Assembly (NCBI RefSeq): GCF_012726295.1
Contig: NZ_JABAOB010000003.1
Span: 310,001 to 374,000, forward strand
Length of the DNA stretch: 64,000 nucleotides
Reading direction: 5' to 3'
Source of the DNA: Chitinophaga sp. Ak27
Lineage (GTDB): Bacteria; Bacteroidota; Bacteroidia; Chitinophagales; Chitinophagaceae
Part shown: positions 38,908-47,323 of the stretch, in pieces
Layout: every line of letters starts with the position of its first letter
Position numbering within the stretch: position 1 is the first letter of the stretch
The notes under the pieces: generated by a model
Databases searched by the model: none
What the model saw: the letters and a program-made list of their open reading frames with translations, nothing else
Told to the model about the DNA's origin: nothing
Position numbers and translations under genes: made by a program

Positions 38908-40111
38908 GGACAATAATAATTACGATTCTCCCTGGCACCAATATGACGCCGTTCTGGCTGCAGACACCCTGCAAGTCCTTGAAGTAAACGCAGGTAATGC
39001 GTTTCCTGCTTTACAGGCTTTCCACGACCGGCACGCCGATTGGCTTTTCGGTCACCTGGCATATGATCTTAAAAATGAAACAGCCCCTGGTCTAAAATCC
39101 GCCAATATTGATGGTATTGGCTTCCCAGATATGTTTTTTTTTCAGCCACGTATTATCATTCAATTACAACAGCAAGAGGTACACATTGGCGGCATTCATC
39201 TCCATGAAACGGAGGCCCGCGCCATATATGACGCCTGTTTACGTATGCCCGTCCAGGTAGCACCTGTTACTACAGGGCCGGTGCCTGCCCTGCAAAGCCG
39301 CCTGGATCACCACAACTATATCACCGCCGTAGCGGATATCCGCCGGCATATTTTACAGGGAGATTGTTATGAAATCAATTTCTGCCGGGAAAATTATATG
39401 ACCGGTGTCGGCGTAAATCCCACGGCGTTATTCACAAAGTTGAATAACCTTTCACCCGCACCCTTTGCTGCCTATTATCGCCTGCACGATCGCTACCTGG
39501 CCTGCTCCAGCCCGGAACGCTTCCTGAAGAAAAATGGGAACACGGTTATTTCACAGCCTATCAAAGGAACCAGCCGCAAAGACGCAGATCCGGCTACTGA
39601 CCAATGGCTGCAGCAACAATTACAGCAAAATCCAAAAGAGAGAGCCGAAAATGTAATGGTGGTAGACCTGGTGCGCAATGATTTGTCGCACACCGCCATA
39701 CCGGGTTCGGTACAGGTAACAGAGTTATTTGGGATTTATTCTTTTGCCCATGTACACCACATGATTTCTACTATATCGGCTCAATTGCCGCCACAGCTGC
39801 CGTTTACGGAAGTACTTCGCACTACGTTTCCTATGGGTTCTATGACTGGTGCGCCTAAGATCAGGGTGATGCAGTTGATTGAACAGTACGAGCAAACCCG
39901 CCGTGGGCTTTACTCAGGAGCCATAGGTTACATTACGCCGGAAGGCGATTTCGATTTCAATGTAGTGATCCGGAGTATACTTTATAACGCAACGAATCAA
40001 TACTTGTCTTTCCAAACCGGTTCTGCTATTACCTTTTACTGTGATCCGGAAAAAGAATGGGAGGAATGCCTGCTGAAAGCAGCTGCCATGGAGAAAACCA
40101 TTATTGGCTAA
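38867..40111 (+). CDS. pabB: Aminodeoxychorismate synthase component I (PabB)
   Basis: 414 aa, chorismate-binding enzyme making 4-amino-4-deoxychorismate for folate. The signature PIKGTSRKDADPATD has K233, the lysine nucleophile typical of PabB, where TrpE has Ala. Further: PKERAENVMVVDLVRNDLS, TFPMGSMTGAPKIRVMQLIE and RRGLYSGAIGYI. The N terminus FNICCFLDNNNY looks genuine, so ATG 38867 is accepted although it lies in a terminator-like hairpin. The gene has a T9 run (39134-39142) in the coding part. It overlaps the convergent epimerase gene by 11 nt. The glutaminase PabA is not adjacent. Confidence 0.92.
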   Translation: MLNWGNQFNICCFLDNNNYDSPWHQYDAVLAADTLQVLEVNAGNAFPALQAFHDRHADWLFGHLAYDLKNETAPGLKSANIDGIGFPDMFFFQPRIIIQLQQQEVHIGGIHLHETEARAIYDACLRMPVQVAPVTTGPVPALQSRLDHHNYITAVADIRRHILQGDCYEINFCRENYMTGVGVNPTALFTKLNNLSPAPFAAYYRLHDRYLACSSPERFLKKNGNTVISQPIKGTSRKDADPATDQWLQQQLQQNPKERAENVMVVDLVRNDLSHTAIPGSVQVTELFGIYSFAHVHHMISTISAQLPPQLPFTEVLRTTFPMGSMTGAPKIRVMQLIEQYEQTRRGLYSGAIGYITPEGDFDFNVVIRSILYNATNQYLSFQTGSAITFYCDPEKEWEECLLKAAAMEKTIIG

Positions 40112-41018
40112 ACAGCTGCTCCATCGCTTCATCGATGGTCGGGTACGAAAACTGGAACCCCGTCTGTTGTATTTTAGCCGGAGATGCTTTCATACTCTTT
40201 AAAACTTCCACGCTCATTTCACCCAACACCAGCTTCAATACTGCGCTTGGTACATAAGTGGTCATAAAGCTGCGGCCTTTGGCTATCCGGGCCATGCTGA
40301 GAATCAGCTCCCGGTTGCTAACCGGCTGCGGGCTTACCGCATTATAAATACCTTCCAGTTTATCATTGACGATAGCGTTGAAATATAGTCTTACCAGGTC
40401 ATGGATATGTATCCAGGAAATAAACTGGTCGCCAGAGCCCAATACGGTAGCAAATCCAAAGCGCAGCGGCTTGTAAAATTCTTTAAGGGCGCCGCCCTCT
40501 CTGCTCAATACAATCCCGGTACGTAAAATAACCAGCTTCTTTCCCAGCGTGGTAACCTTGGAAATGCTTTGTTCCCAGTCCTGTGTAGTGCTGCCCAGGT
40601 AATCGGTGGCCGGCGGATCGGTTTCTGTGAAAACATGACCTGTAAACTCGCCATAGTAGCCGGTAGCCGAGGCGCTGATTACTTTCTTTACTTTATTGGG
40701 AATAGTTTGTAGTGCGGTATAGATGAGTGCACTGCTTTGCGTGCGACTATCAATAATTTCCTGTTTACGTGCCGCTGTCCAGCGTTTGCCGCCTACATTG
40801 GCGCCGGCCAGGTGTACAATATAATCAGCCTGCTGGATGGCATCTTCATCTATCGTTTGTGCTTCCAGGTTCCAATGGGCATATGTTACCGCCTTATTGC
40901 CGCCGTTTTCCGGGCGCCTGCTCAATATAATTACCTTGTAGCCGCGCTCCAGCAACAGTTGGGTCAATGCCGTTCCTATAAGTCCTGTTCCACCGGTTAT
41001 AATGACGCTTTCCATCAA
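40101..41018 (-). CDS. TIGR01777-family NAD-dependent epimerase/SDR protein
   Basis: 305 aa. Extended short-chain dehydrogenase fold: VIITGGTGLIGTALTQLLLERG nucleotide loop, YIVHLAGANVGGKRWTAARKQEI, SASATGYYG with the conserved Y, and the C-terminal YPTIDEAMEQL typical of TIGR01777/DUF1731 proteins (E. coli YfcH, SulA-like). Substrate unknown. The first Met could be residue 1 or 2. Its 3' end overlaps pabB by 11 nt. Confidence 0.92.
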   Translation of the reverse strand: MMESVIITGGTGLIGTALTQLLLERGYKVIILSRRPENGGNKAVTYAHWNLEAQTIDEDAIQQADYIVHLAGANVGGKRWTAARKQEIIDSRTQSSALIYTALQTIPNKVKKVISASATGYYGEFTGHVFTETDPPATDYLGSTTQDWEQSISKVTTLGKKLVILRTGIVLSREGGALKEFYKPLRFGFATVLGSGDQFISWIHIHDLVRLYFNAIVNDKLEGIYNAVSPQPVSNRELILSMARIAKGRSFMTTYVPSAVLKLVLGEMSVEVLKSMKASPAKIQQTGFQFSYPTIDEAMEQLFSQ

Positions 41019-41138
41019 GTATAGCTGCTTTTTGAAAATAATTTAATAAAAGTACACAATAAATCGGGCCTTTTGGAATTTATGTAAAAGCAGGACCTGG
41101 CAGGTGTAAATTGACTGCTTAATTTCTGATTTTTAATG

Positions 41139-41146
41139 TAAGTTTG
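41139..41146 (+). promoter_or_regulatory. -7 box TAAGTTTG upstream of the 506-aa gene
   Basis: Matches TAnnTTTG, about 60 nt before ATG 41207. No good -33. Confidence 0.4.
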
Positions 41147-41206
41147 AAATTGAAGCATTGAAACGTGCCATCTGTATTAACACATATCTGAAACTTATAT
41201 TACCGC

Positions 41207-42727
41207 ATGCATACGCTATACCGCATACAGTTAGTATTGCTGCTGATTTTTGCCGGCTCAGCAGCAATGGCACAGAAAATCACCTATTCAGAACCGGAAA
41301 AGGATGATTACAAAAGCACGGAATTCGAAATCATTGGCAGGGTAGCAGGCAATATCCTCGTGTATAAAACAGACCGCGGCGATTACGTGGTATCGGTATA
41401 TGATAATACGATGCAGCTCAAGAACCGGGTAAAGCTCGACTTTCTGCCACGGAAGGTAATCAGTATGGACTTTGTGGCTTATCCCGATAAAGTGCTGATG
41501 ATATACCAGTTTCAGCGGAAGGATGCCGTTTTCAGCCTCTGTGCTACGATGTCGCCGGATGCTACTTTCGCAGATGCTCCTATCCTGATCGATTCTACCC
41601 GCATCGGTATATATTCCAAAGAAAACAAGGTATATTCTGTGGACGTATCGGAAGACAAGAACCGTATTATGGTATATAAGATCAACCAGGACAACGAAAA
41701 CAACAATGTGTTTTATACATTCCTGTACGATAGCGCCATGAACCTCGTCAATAACAGCCGCTTGTCGCTGCCCATGCAGAAAAGACAGTTCCTGAGCAAT
41801 TTTAACCTGACTAATAGCGGAGATTTTATCTTCAATAAGTTGGAGCGCACTTCCAACCGGGATTATGTGTTAAATGGCAACCTGATTATCAAACGTCCGC
41901 TGGTCGATAGTTTTGAAGTAACTCCCATGGAGTTCAAATCCCAGTTGCTGGATGAGGTGAAAATGAAGCTCGACAACAACAAGCAAACCGCACTGGTAAC
42001 GGCTTTTTACTATAAACAAAAGCGGGGGAATGTAGAAGGCATCTATCTCTATAAATATGATTATGGCAATCATAAAACCGTGTATGAGAAATCAACGGCT
42101 TTTGCAGATGAGCTGAAAGCAAATGCCCGCGGTGAATCCAGTACCAACGCTGCCTTCAATGATTATTTTATACGGAAAATAATTAATACCGCTAATGGCG
42201 GATTCTTATTAACAGCAGAATCCTTCTCCACGTCTTCCCGCTATCAGCCATGGAACCGCTGGAACTATATGTACGGAAGTCCATACGGTGGTATGTATGC
42301 TCCTTACTACTATTCACCTTACTCTTCGATGTATTATAACCCTTATTACTGGAACAATTCCCAGGGATTGCGCTATCACTACGATAATGTAGCGGTGTTG
42401 TCTTTCGATGACGAGGGCAATATGCAATGGAATAACTTTGTACACAAGAGCCAATTTGACGATAACGCCGACCTGTACCTGTCTTACCTGATGGTAAATG
42501 TGGGCAGTGAACTGCGTTTCCTGTATAATGAGCTGGACAGAAGGAGCTATATGCTTACAGATGTGAGCCTGGCGCCTGGGGGAAAAGTAAACCGCATGCC
42601 TACCCTGCGTAACCTGGATAAAGGTTTTACCTGGATGCCCAGGTATGGTAAACAGATCAGTGCTCGTACTGTAGTAGTACCATGTGTTTACAGGAATTAT
42701 ATTTGCTTTGCTAAAATTGACTTTTAA
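41207..42727 (+). CDS. Secreted protein of unknown function
   Basis: 506 aa with a signal peptide (LVLLLIFAGSAAMA, cut before about residue 23). The rest is rich in beta-strand-like segments (NILVYKTDRGDYVVSVYDN, KVLMIYQFQRKDAVFSL) at regular spacing, which suggests a beta-propeller or similar fold. A Tyr/Pro-rich insert (about residues 345-380, with YMYGSPYGGMYAPYYY) is unusual. No family recognised. It lies 15 nt ahead of a DUF6427-like membrane protein gene and may work with it. Confidence 0.7.
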   Translation: MHTLYRIQLVLLLIFAGSAAMAQKITYSEPEKDDYKSTEFEIIGRVAGNILVYKTDRGDYVVSVYDNTMQLKNRVKLDFLPRKVISMDFVAYPDKVLMIYQFQRKDAVFSLCATMSPDATFADAPILIDSTRIGIYSKENKVYSVDVSEDKNRIMVYKINQDNENNNVFYTFLYDSAMNLVNNSRLSLPMQKRQFLSNFNLTNSGDFIFNKLERTSNRDYVLNGNLIIKRPLVDSFEVTPMEFKSQLLDEVKMKLDNNKQTALVTAFYYKQKRGNVEGIYLYKYDYGNHKTVYEKSTAFADELKANARGESSTNAAFNDYFIRKIINTANGGFLLTAESFSTSSRYQPWNRWNYMYGSPYGGMYAPYYYSPYSSMYYNPYYWNNSQGLRYHYDNVAVLSFDDEGNMQWNNFVHKSQFDDNADLYLSYLMVNVGSELRFLYNELDRRSYMLTDVSLAPGGKVNRMPTLRNLDKGFTWMPRYGKQISARTVVVPCVYRNYICFAKIDF

Positions 42728-42742
42728 TCACACCTTTGCACT

Positions 42743-43720
42743 GTGATAAGATTTTTCCGTTCAGGCAATCCGTTAACGGTATTGCTCCTGCTGATATATA
42801 CACTGGTCGTTAAGTTTTACTATCTGATTCATCCATCCTCCTTTGTGGCAGATGGATCGGAAGGATTATTGTACCACCTGCTGGTGAAATGGATGCAAGC
42901 CGCTATGGGCAACAGTCCACTGATCTTCACGTCCCTGGCGATCCTGTTATTGTTCCTGCAATCGCTGTTATTTACCCGCATAGTCAACCATCACCGGTTG
43001 TTTGCCCGGCCTACTTACCTGCCGGCAATGTGCTTCCTGCTTTTTACCTCTATGCTGTATAGCTGGAACGTATTTTCTCCGGCGTTGCTGGTCAACCTCA
43101 TTATGTTATGGGTGTTTTCCAGTATAACGGAGCTGTATACACGGACTTCGGCCCGGGATGTGGTATTTAACATCGGGTTTGCGTTGGGGGTATGTGGATT
43201 GTTTTATTTCCCCTCAGTAATCTTCTGTGTGCTGTTACTGGCGAGCATGCTCATTATGCGGGCTTTCCGCCTGGCAGAGTGGATTATTGCCCTGCTGGGG
43301 CTCATATGTCCGATTTATTTGATGGGTACTTATCTCTTTTTGACCGGACAGATGACCTTACTCTGGAAAATACCGAATATCGGGTTATCGCTGCCCATGA
43401 TTAAGGATTATAAGGTATGGGGAGCCATGGTGGCCTGTTTACTGTTTTTTGTGATAGGTTGGTTGTTATTACAGCGCCCGCTTAAGAAAATGTTGATTCA
43501 GGGCCGCAAGATATGGGCAGCATTGATCATATATGTACTGGTAGCCATGCTGGTACCGTTTTTTAACGTGCATTTTTCTGCCGGGTACTGGGTGTTAGCC
43601 GTTTTGCCAGTTTCCATGTTCGCCGGTAACGTCTTTTGGTCTGTCACAAACGATACTTTTGCGAACATTATCCACTTTATCACACTGGCGTACGTCATCG
43701 TTATGCAGTATTTCAGCTAG
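42743..43720 (+). CDS. DUF6427-like polytopic membrane protein
   Basis: 325 aa with about eight to nine predicted membrane segments and little loop sequence. It begins at GTG (MIRFFRSGNPLTVLLLLIYTL). The start FRSGNP followed by hydrophobic stretches matches, from memory, DUF6427 proteins of Bacteroidota, whose function is unknown. A box CACCTTTG (one base off TAnnTTTG) ends 4 nt before the GTG. It is 15 nt after the secreted-protein gene and 190 nt before purQ. Confidence 0.6.
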   Translation: MIRFFRSGNPLTVLLLLIYTLVVKFYYLIHPSSFVADGSEGLLYHLLVKWMQAAMGNSPLIFTSLAILLLFLQSLLFTRIVNHHRLFARPTYLPAMCFLLFTSMLYSWNVFSPALLVNLIMLWVFSSITELYTRTSARDVVFNIGFALGVCGLFYFPSVIFCVLLLASMLIMRAFRLAEWIIALLGLICPIYLMGTYLFLTGQMTLLWKIPNIGLSLPMIKDYKVWGAMVACLLFFVIGWLLLQRPLKKMLIQGRKIWAALIIYVLVAMLVPFFNVHFSAGYWVLAVLPVSMFAGNVFWSVTNDTFANIIHFITLAYVIVMQYFS

Positions 43721-43799
43721 TTTCTCCATTTTAAAAGGCTGATTACCAGTAATTTGTTAAATCAGGACAAACGGCAATGGAAAATTGCGAACGGCGAAG

Positions 43800-43807
43800 T
43801 AATTTTG
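43800..43807 (+). promoter_or_regulatory. -7 box TAATTTTG of purQ
   Basis: Matches TAnnTTTG, giving a leader of about 100 nt. No TTTG at the -33 spacing. Confidence 0.45.
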
Positions 43808-43910
43808 TCCTTTCCCATTAGATTTGTCATTCGTGAAAAATGAGGATAAAAACAGGGATAAAAACAGTTTTTAAAAACATTATTTACACATAAACACAAA
43901 ACATTTTCAG

Positions 43911-44603
43911 ATGAAATTTGGCGTTGTCACCTTTCCCGGTTCTAATTGTGATCATGATATGATTGATTCCCTGCGTAACGACCTGGGACAGGAAGTAATA
44001 GAACTATGGCATAAGGACAGAGACCTGAGCGCATTTACAACCAATGACTGTATCGTATTGCCGGGTGGTTTTTCTTATGGCGATTACCTGCGTTGCGGCG
44101 CTATCGCGAGATTTAGCCCAATGATGCAGAGTGTGATTGAATTTGCCAACAAAGGTGGCCGCGTAATAGGTGTATGTAATGGTTTCCAGGTATTATGTGA
44201 AGCCGGCCTGTTGCCAGGGGTGTTATTGCTGAATGAACAACAGCAGTTTGTTTGCAAGAATGTTTTCCTGAAAAGCGAAAATACCACTACCGCACTCACT
44301 AAAGATGTAACCGGCAGGGCGCTTATGATCCCGGTAGCTCATGGAGAAGGCCGCTATTATGCAGACGATGCTACTATTGAAGAGCTGTTTAAGAACAACC
44401 AGGTACTGTTCCGTTACTGCGATGAGTTTGGCAACATTATTGAATCAGCTAATCCAAACGGCGCCATCCGTAATATCGCAGGTATCTGTAACAAAGAAAG
44501 AAATGTCTTTGGTATGATGCCTCACCCGGAAAGAGCTACCAGCCTCGCCCTGGGTAATACAGACGGGCAGCTGATTTTACAGAGTCTGATCAATAACAAT
44601 TAA
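43911..44603 (+). CDS. purQ: Phosphoribosylformylglycinamidine synthase subunit PurQ
   Basis: 230-aa glutaminase subunit that supplies ammonia to PurL in purine synthesis. MKFGVVTFPGSNCDHDM and LPGGFSYGDYLRCGAIA are diagnostic. Class I amidotransferase triad: C89 in GVCNGFQVL, and His/Glu in PHPERA near the C terminus. Full length. purL and purS are not in the window. Confidence 0.97.
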   Translation: MKFGVVTFPGSNCDHDMIDSLRNDLGQEVIELWHKDRDLSAFTTNDCIVLPGGFSYGDYLRCGAIARFSPMMQSVIEFANKGGRVIGVCNGFQVLCEAGLLPGVLLLNEQQQFVCKNVFLKSENTTTALTKDVTGRALMIPVAHGEGRYYADDATIEELFKNNQVLFRYCDEFGNIIESANPNGAIRNIAGICNKERNVFGMMPHPERATSLALGNTDGQLILQSLINNN

Positions 44604-44638
44604 TAGATTAAATCAACCAACCAATTAAAAAGAAAAGC

Positions 44639-45094
44639 ATGAAAAAATTACTCACAGCACTGGCTTTGTTCGCCTTGCCTATCCTGGCAAGTGCACAAAT
44701 CGAAAATCCGGTAAAATGGAGCTTCTCTGCCAAGAAAGTAAATGCCAACACCTACGAAGTACACGCCATCGCTACAATCGAAGCTGGCTGGCACCTGTAC
44801 GCGCAGGAAGCAGGAGAAGGCCCGGTACCTACCTCTTTCAAGTTTACTAAAAATCCGTTGGCAACACTGGATGGTAAAGTAACTGAAACAGGTAAACTGC
44901 ATAAAGCATTCGACAAAAACTTCAACTCTGAACTGAAATACTACGAAAACACAGTAGACTTCGTACAGAAAGTAACCATAAAAGGTAAAGCAGCTACTAA
45001 AGTGAAAGGTTCTGTAGAATTCATGGTGTGCGATGACCACCAGTGTCTGCCTCCAAAAGAACTGGAATTTGCGGTGAATGTAGGAGGAAAGTAA
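44639..45094 (+). CDS. Stand-alone periplasmic DsbD N-terminal (alpha) domain protein
   Basis: 151 aa with a signal peptide (LLTALALFALPILASA). The mature part is a single immunoglobulin-like DsbD alpha domain: NPVKWSFSAKKVNANTYEVHA, GWHLYAQEAGEGPVPTSFKF, and the redox pair CDDHQCLPP (C131, C136). In E. coli this domain is the N-terminal part of DsbD and passes electrons to periplasmic thiol proteins. Here it is encoded as a separate protein just before a DsbD whose own alpha domain lacks both cysteines. The pair probably works as one reductase. The gene ends at a terminator (45127), so it is transcribed apart from dsbD or with read-through. Confidence 0.82.
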   Translation: MKKLLTALALFALPILASAQIENPVKWSFSAKKVNANTYEVHAIATIEAGWHLYAQEAGEGPVPTSFKFTKNPLATLDGKVTETGKLHKAFDKNFNSELKYYENTVDFVQKVTIKGKAATKVKGSVEFMVCDDHQCLPPKELEFAVNVGGK

Positions 45095-45126
45095 ATTGTA
45101 TCCGGTAACTGATAATAATACTCGTA

Positions 45127-45166
45127 AAACGAGTTCCTCTTCCAGGGAACTCGTTTCTTGTTTTCT
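45127..45166 (+). terminator. Terminator between alpha-domain gene and dsbD
   Basis: AAACGAGTTCC (45127-45137), 8-nt loop, GGAACTCGTTT (45146-45156), then CTTGTTTTC. A perfect 11-bp stem with a fair U-tract. Confidence 0.8.
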
Positions 45167-45198
45167 CAGATCTATATTATTTAAAGCCTATTGACTTT

Positions 45199-47244
45199 AT
45201 GAAGCAACTGCTTTCATTTTTAATACCTGTCTTCGCTCTCTTTGCTTTGCATGCAAATGGCCAGGACAACAGCCCGAAACCTGTTAAATGGCAGGTTTCT
45301 GCAGAAAAGAAAAGCGACCAGGAATATGTTTTGCACCTGAAAGGTACAGTAGATAAAGGCTGGTTGATTTTTTCCACCACCATGGGAAATGATGATCCCA
45401 ATACCAGGGTAGCACTGGACACCAGCGTGAATGCCACTATTGCCGGCATTACAGAAAATGGTAAACTGGAAAACCGTAAAGAGCCGTTATTCGATAATCT
45501 CGACATCAAATATTTCGAGAATGAAGTAGAGTTACTGGCAGATGTAAAGCTGAATGGCGCTGCATCCAAACTGAGTGGTACCATTACCTACATGGCCCTG
45601 AAAGGGGAAGAGGCTGTTCCGGTAGAAGAAACCTTCAGCGTACCGGTGGAGCAATCAACCAGCGCTGGTACAGCGCCCACCGCTACTGCTTCCGGCAGCA
45701 AGACTACTGCTTCCGGAGATGTGGCCGATGATGATGCCTCCAATAAATCGCTCTGGTGGATATTTATCGCCAGCTTTGGTGGTGGTTTCATCGCATTGAT
45801 TACGCCTTGCGTATTTTCTATGATTCCTATTACGGTGAGCTTCTTCACTAAGCGTAGCGGCACCCGGGCCCAGGGTATCAAGAATGCCTTTACTTATTCT
45901 TTGTCTATCATCGTTATTTATACATTGCTGGGCTTTCTCATCACCAAGATATTCGGTGCCAGTGCGCTGAATTCACTGGCCAGCAACGGTATCGCCAACA
46001 TGATCTTCTTCGTGATCTTCCTGTTGTTTGCCTTCTCGTTCCTGGGTGCCTTTGAAATCAGTCTGCCCAGCTCCTGGGCCAATGTGTCTGATTCCAAGGC
46101 GGGTATGGGTAGCATGCTGGGTATCTTCTTTATGGCGCTTACCCTGGCCATCGTATCTTTCTCCTGTACAGGTCCGATTTTAGGAAACCTGCTGGTGCTG
46201 GCGGCTAAAGGAGGTAACTCTGGTCCCCTGGTAGGGATGTTTGGGTTTTCCCTGGCCCTGGCTATCCCGTTCTCCTTATTCGCGCTGTTCCCCAGCCTGC
46301 TGAATAAGATCGGGAAATCCGGTGGCTGGTTAAATGCCGTGAAAGTAACCCTGGGTTTCATTGAATTGGCGCTGGCGTTGAAGTTCTTCTCCAATGTAGA
46401 CATGGCATATCACTGGAACCTGCTGGACCGTGAAATATTCCTCGCTCTGTGGATCGCCATCTTCGGATTGCTTACACTGTACCTGATTGGCAAGCTGAAG
46501 TTCAGCCACGACAGCGATGTTCCGTTCCTGTCCGTTACAAGGCTTTGCTTCGCCATCGTTACCTTTACCTTCGTGGTATATATGATCCCCGGTATGTGGG
46601 GAGCGCCACTGAGAGGTATCAGCGGATTCCTGCCTCACGAAGGCTCCCAGGACTTTAACCTGAACAAATCGCTGGTGGATATCCAGGCAGCCCTGGAAAG
46701 CGGCGCTGGCGCCGGTAGCGGCAATGGCGGCAGCCAGGCCAACACCGTGAAACCAAAGAAGCTGGTAGGTATTTTACATTCTGAAATTCCGGGTGTGGAA
46801 AACGTATTCTTTGACTATGAAGAAGCGCTGGCAGCCGCAAAAGCGGCCAATAAGCCCCTGATGCTCGACTTCACTGGTCATACCTGTGTAAACTGCCGTA
46901 AATTCGAAAAATCGGTATTGTCATCGCCTGCAGTAATGAAAATCCTGCGCAACGACTTTATCGTGGCTTCTTTATACACAGATGAAAAAACATCGCTGGA
47001 GGATGCGGAAAAATATGTGTCCAAAACTACGGGTGAAAAAGTGAATAACATAGGACAGAAGAACCAGGACCTGGAAGTATCTAACTTCAACCGTAACTCC
47101 CAGCCTTACTACATCCCGGTTGACCTGGAAGGTAAGGCACTGGTGAATAAAGGGTATGGTTATGATCCTAAGGAAGATGTGGATGCATTTGTGAAATACC
47201 TGGAAGGTGCAAAAGCAGAATTTGCTAAACGTCATGCTAAGTAA
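45199..47244 (+). CDS. dsbD: DsbD-type thiol:disulfide interchange protein
   Basis: 681 aa. Signal peptide, then a DsbD-like alpha domain (about 25-150), a CcdA-type membrane domain with about eight helices (about 190-490) holding TPCVFSMIP and SCTGPILGNLL cysteines, and a C-terminal thioredoxin-like gamma domain with CVNC (C563, C566) in FTGHTCVNCRKFEKSV. It carries electrons from cytoplasmic thioredoxin to the periplasm. The alpha domain has Leu and Ala where its cysteine pair should be (YMALKGEEAVPVEE against FMVCDDHQCLPPKE in the 44639 gene). The protein upstream probably supplies that step. Confidence 0.92.
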   Translation: MKQLLSFLIPVFALFALHANGQDNSPKPVKWQVSAEKKSDQEYVLHLKGTVDKGWLIFSTTMGNDDPNTRVALDTSVNATIAGITENGKLENRKEPLFDNLDIKYFENEVELLADVKLNGAASKLSGTITYMALKGEEAVPVEETFSVPVEQSTSAGTAPTATASGSKTTASGDVADDDASNKSLWWIFIASFGGGFIALITPCVFSMIPITVSFFTKRSGTRAQGIKNAFTYSLSIIVIYTLLGFLITKIFGASALNSLASNGIANMIFFVIFLLFAFSFLGAFEISLPSSWANVSDSKAGMGSMLGIFFMALTLAIVSFSCTGPILGNLLVLAAKGGNSGPLVGMFGFSLALAIPFSLFALFPSLLNKIGKSGGWLNAVKVTLGFIELALALKFFSNVDMAYHWNLLDREIFLALWIAIFGLLTLYLIGKLKFSHDSDVPFLSVTRLCFAIVTFTFVVYMIPGMWGAPLRGISGFLPHEGSQDFNLNKSLVDIQAALESGAGAGSGNGGSQANTVKPKKLVGILHSEIPGVENVFFDYEEALAAAKAANKPLMLDFTGHTCVNCRKFEKSVLSSPAVMKILRNDFIVASLYTDEKTSLEDAEKYVSKTTGEKVNNIGQKNQDLEVSNFNRNSQPYYIPVDLEGKALVNKGYGYDPKEDVDAFVKYLEGAKAEFAKRHAK

Positions 47245-47264
47245 TTAGCAACATCTTGTAAAGG

Positions 47265-47305
47265 AAACAGGCGGTATCACTGAAGATACCGCCTGTTTTA
47301 TTTTT
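47265..47305. terminator. Bidirectional terminator dsbD / hisS
   Basis: AAACAGGCGGTATC (47265-47278), loop actgaa, GATACCGCCTGTTT (47285-47298), then TTATTTTTG. Perfect 14-bp stem between convergent genes. Confidence 0.92.
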
Positions 47306-47323
47306 GCTGAAGCCAGTTGTATG

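Noticed and set aside
39134..39142. T9 run in pabB as a phase-variation site
   Set aside because: Other frames do not stop at once, the run is in a Phe stretch, and no contingency role is expected for folate synthesis.
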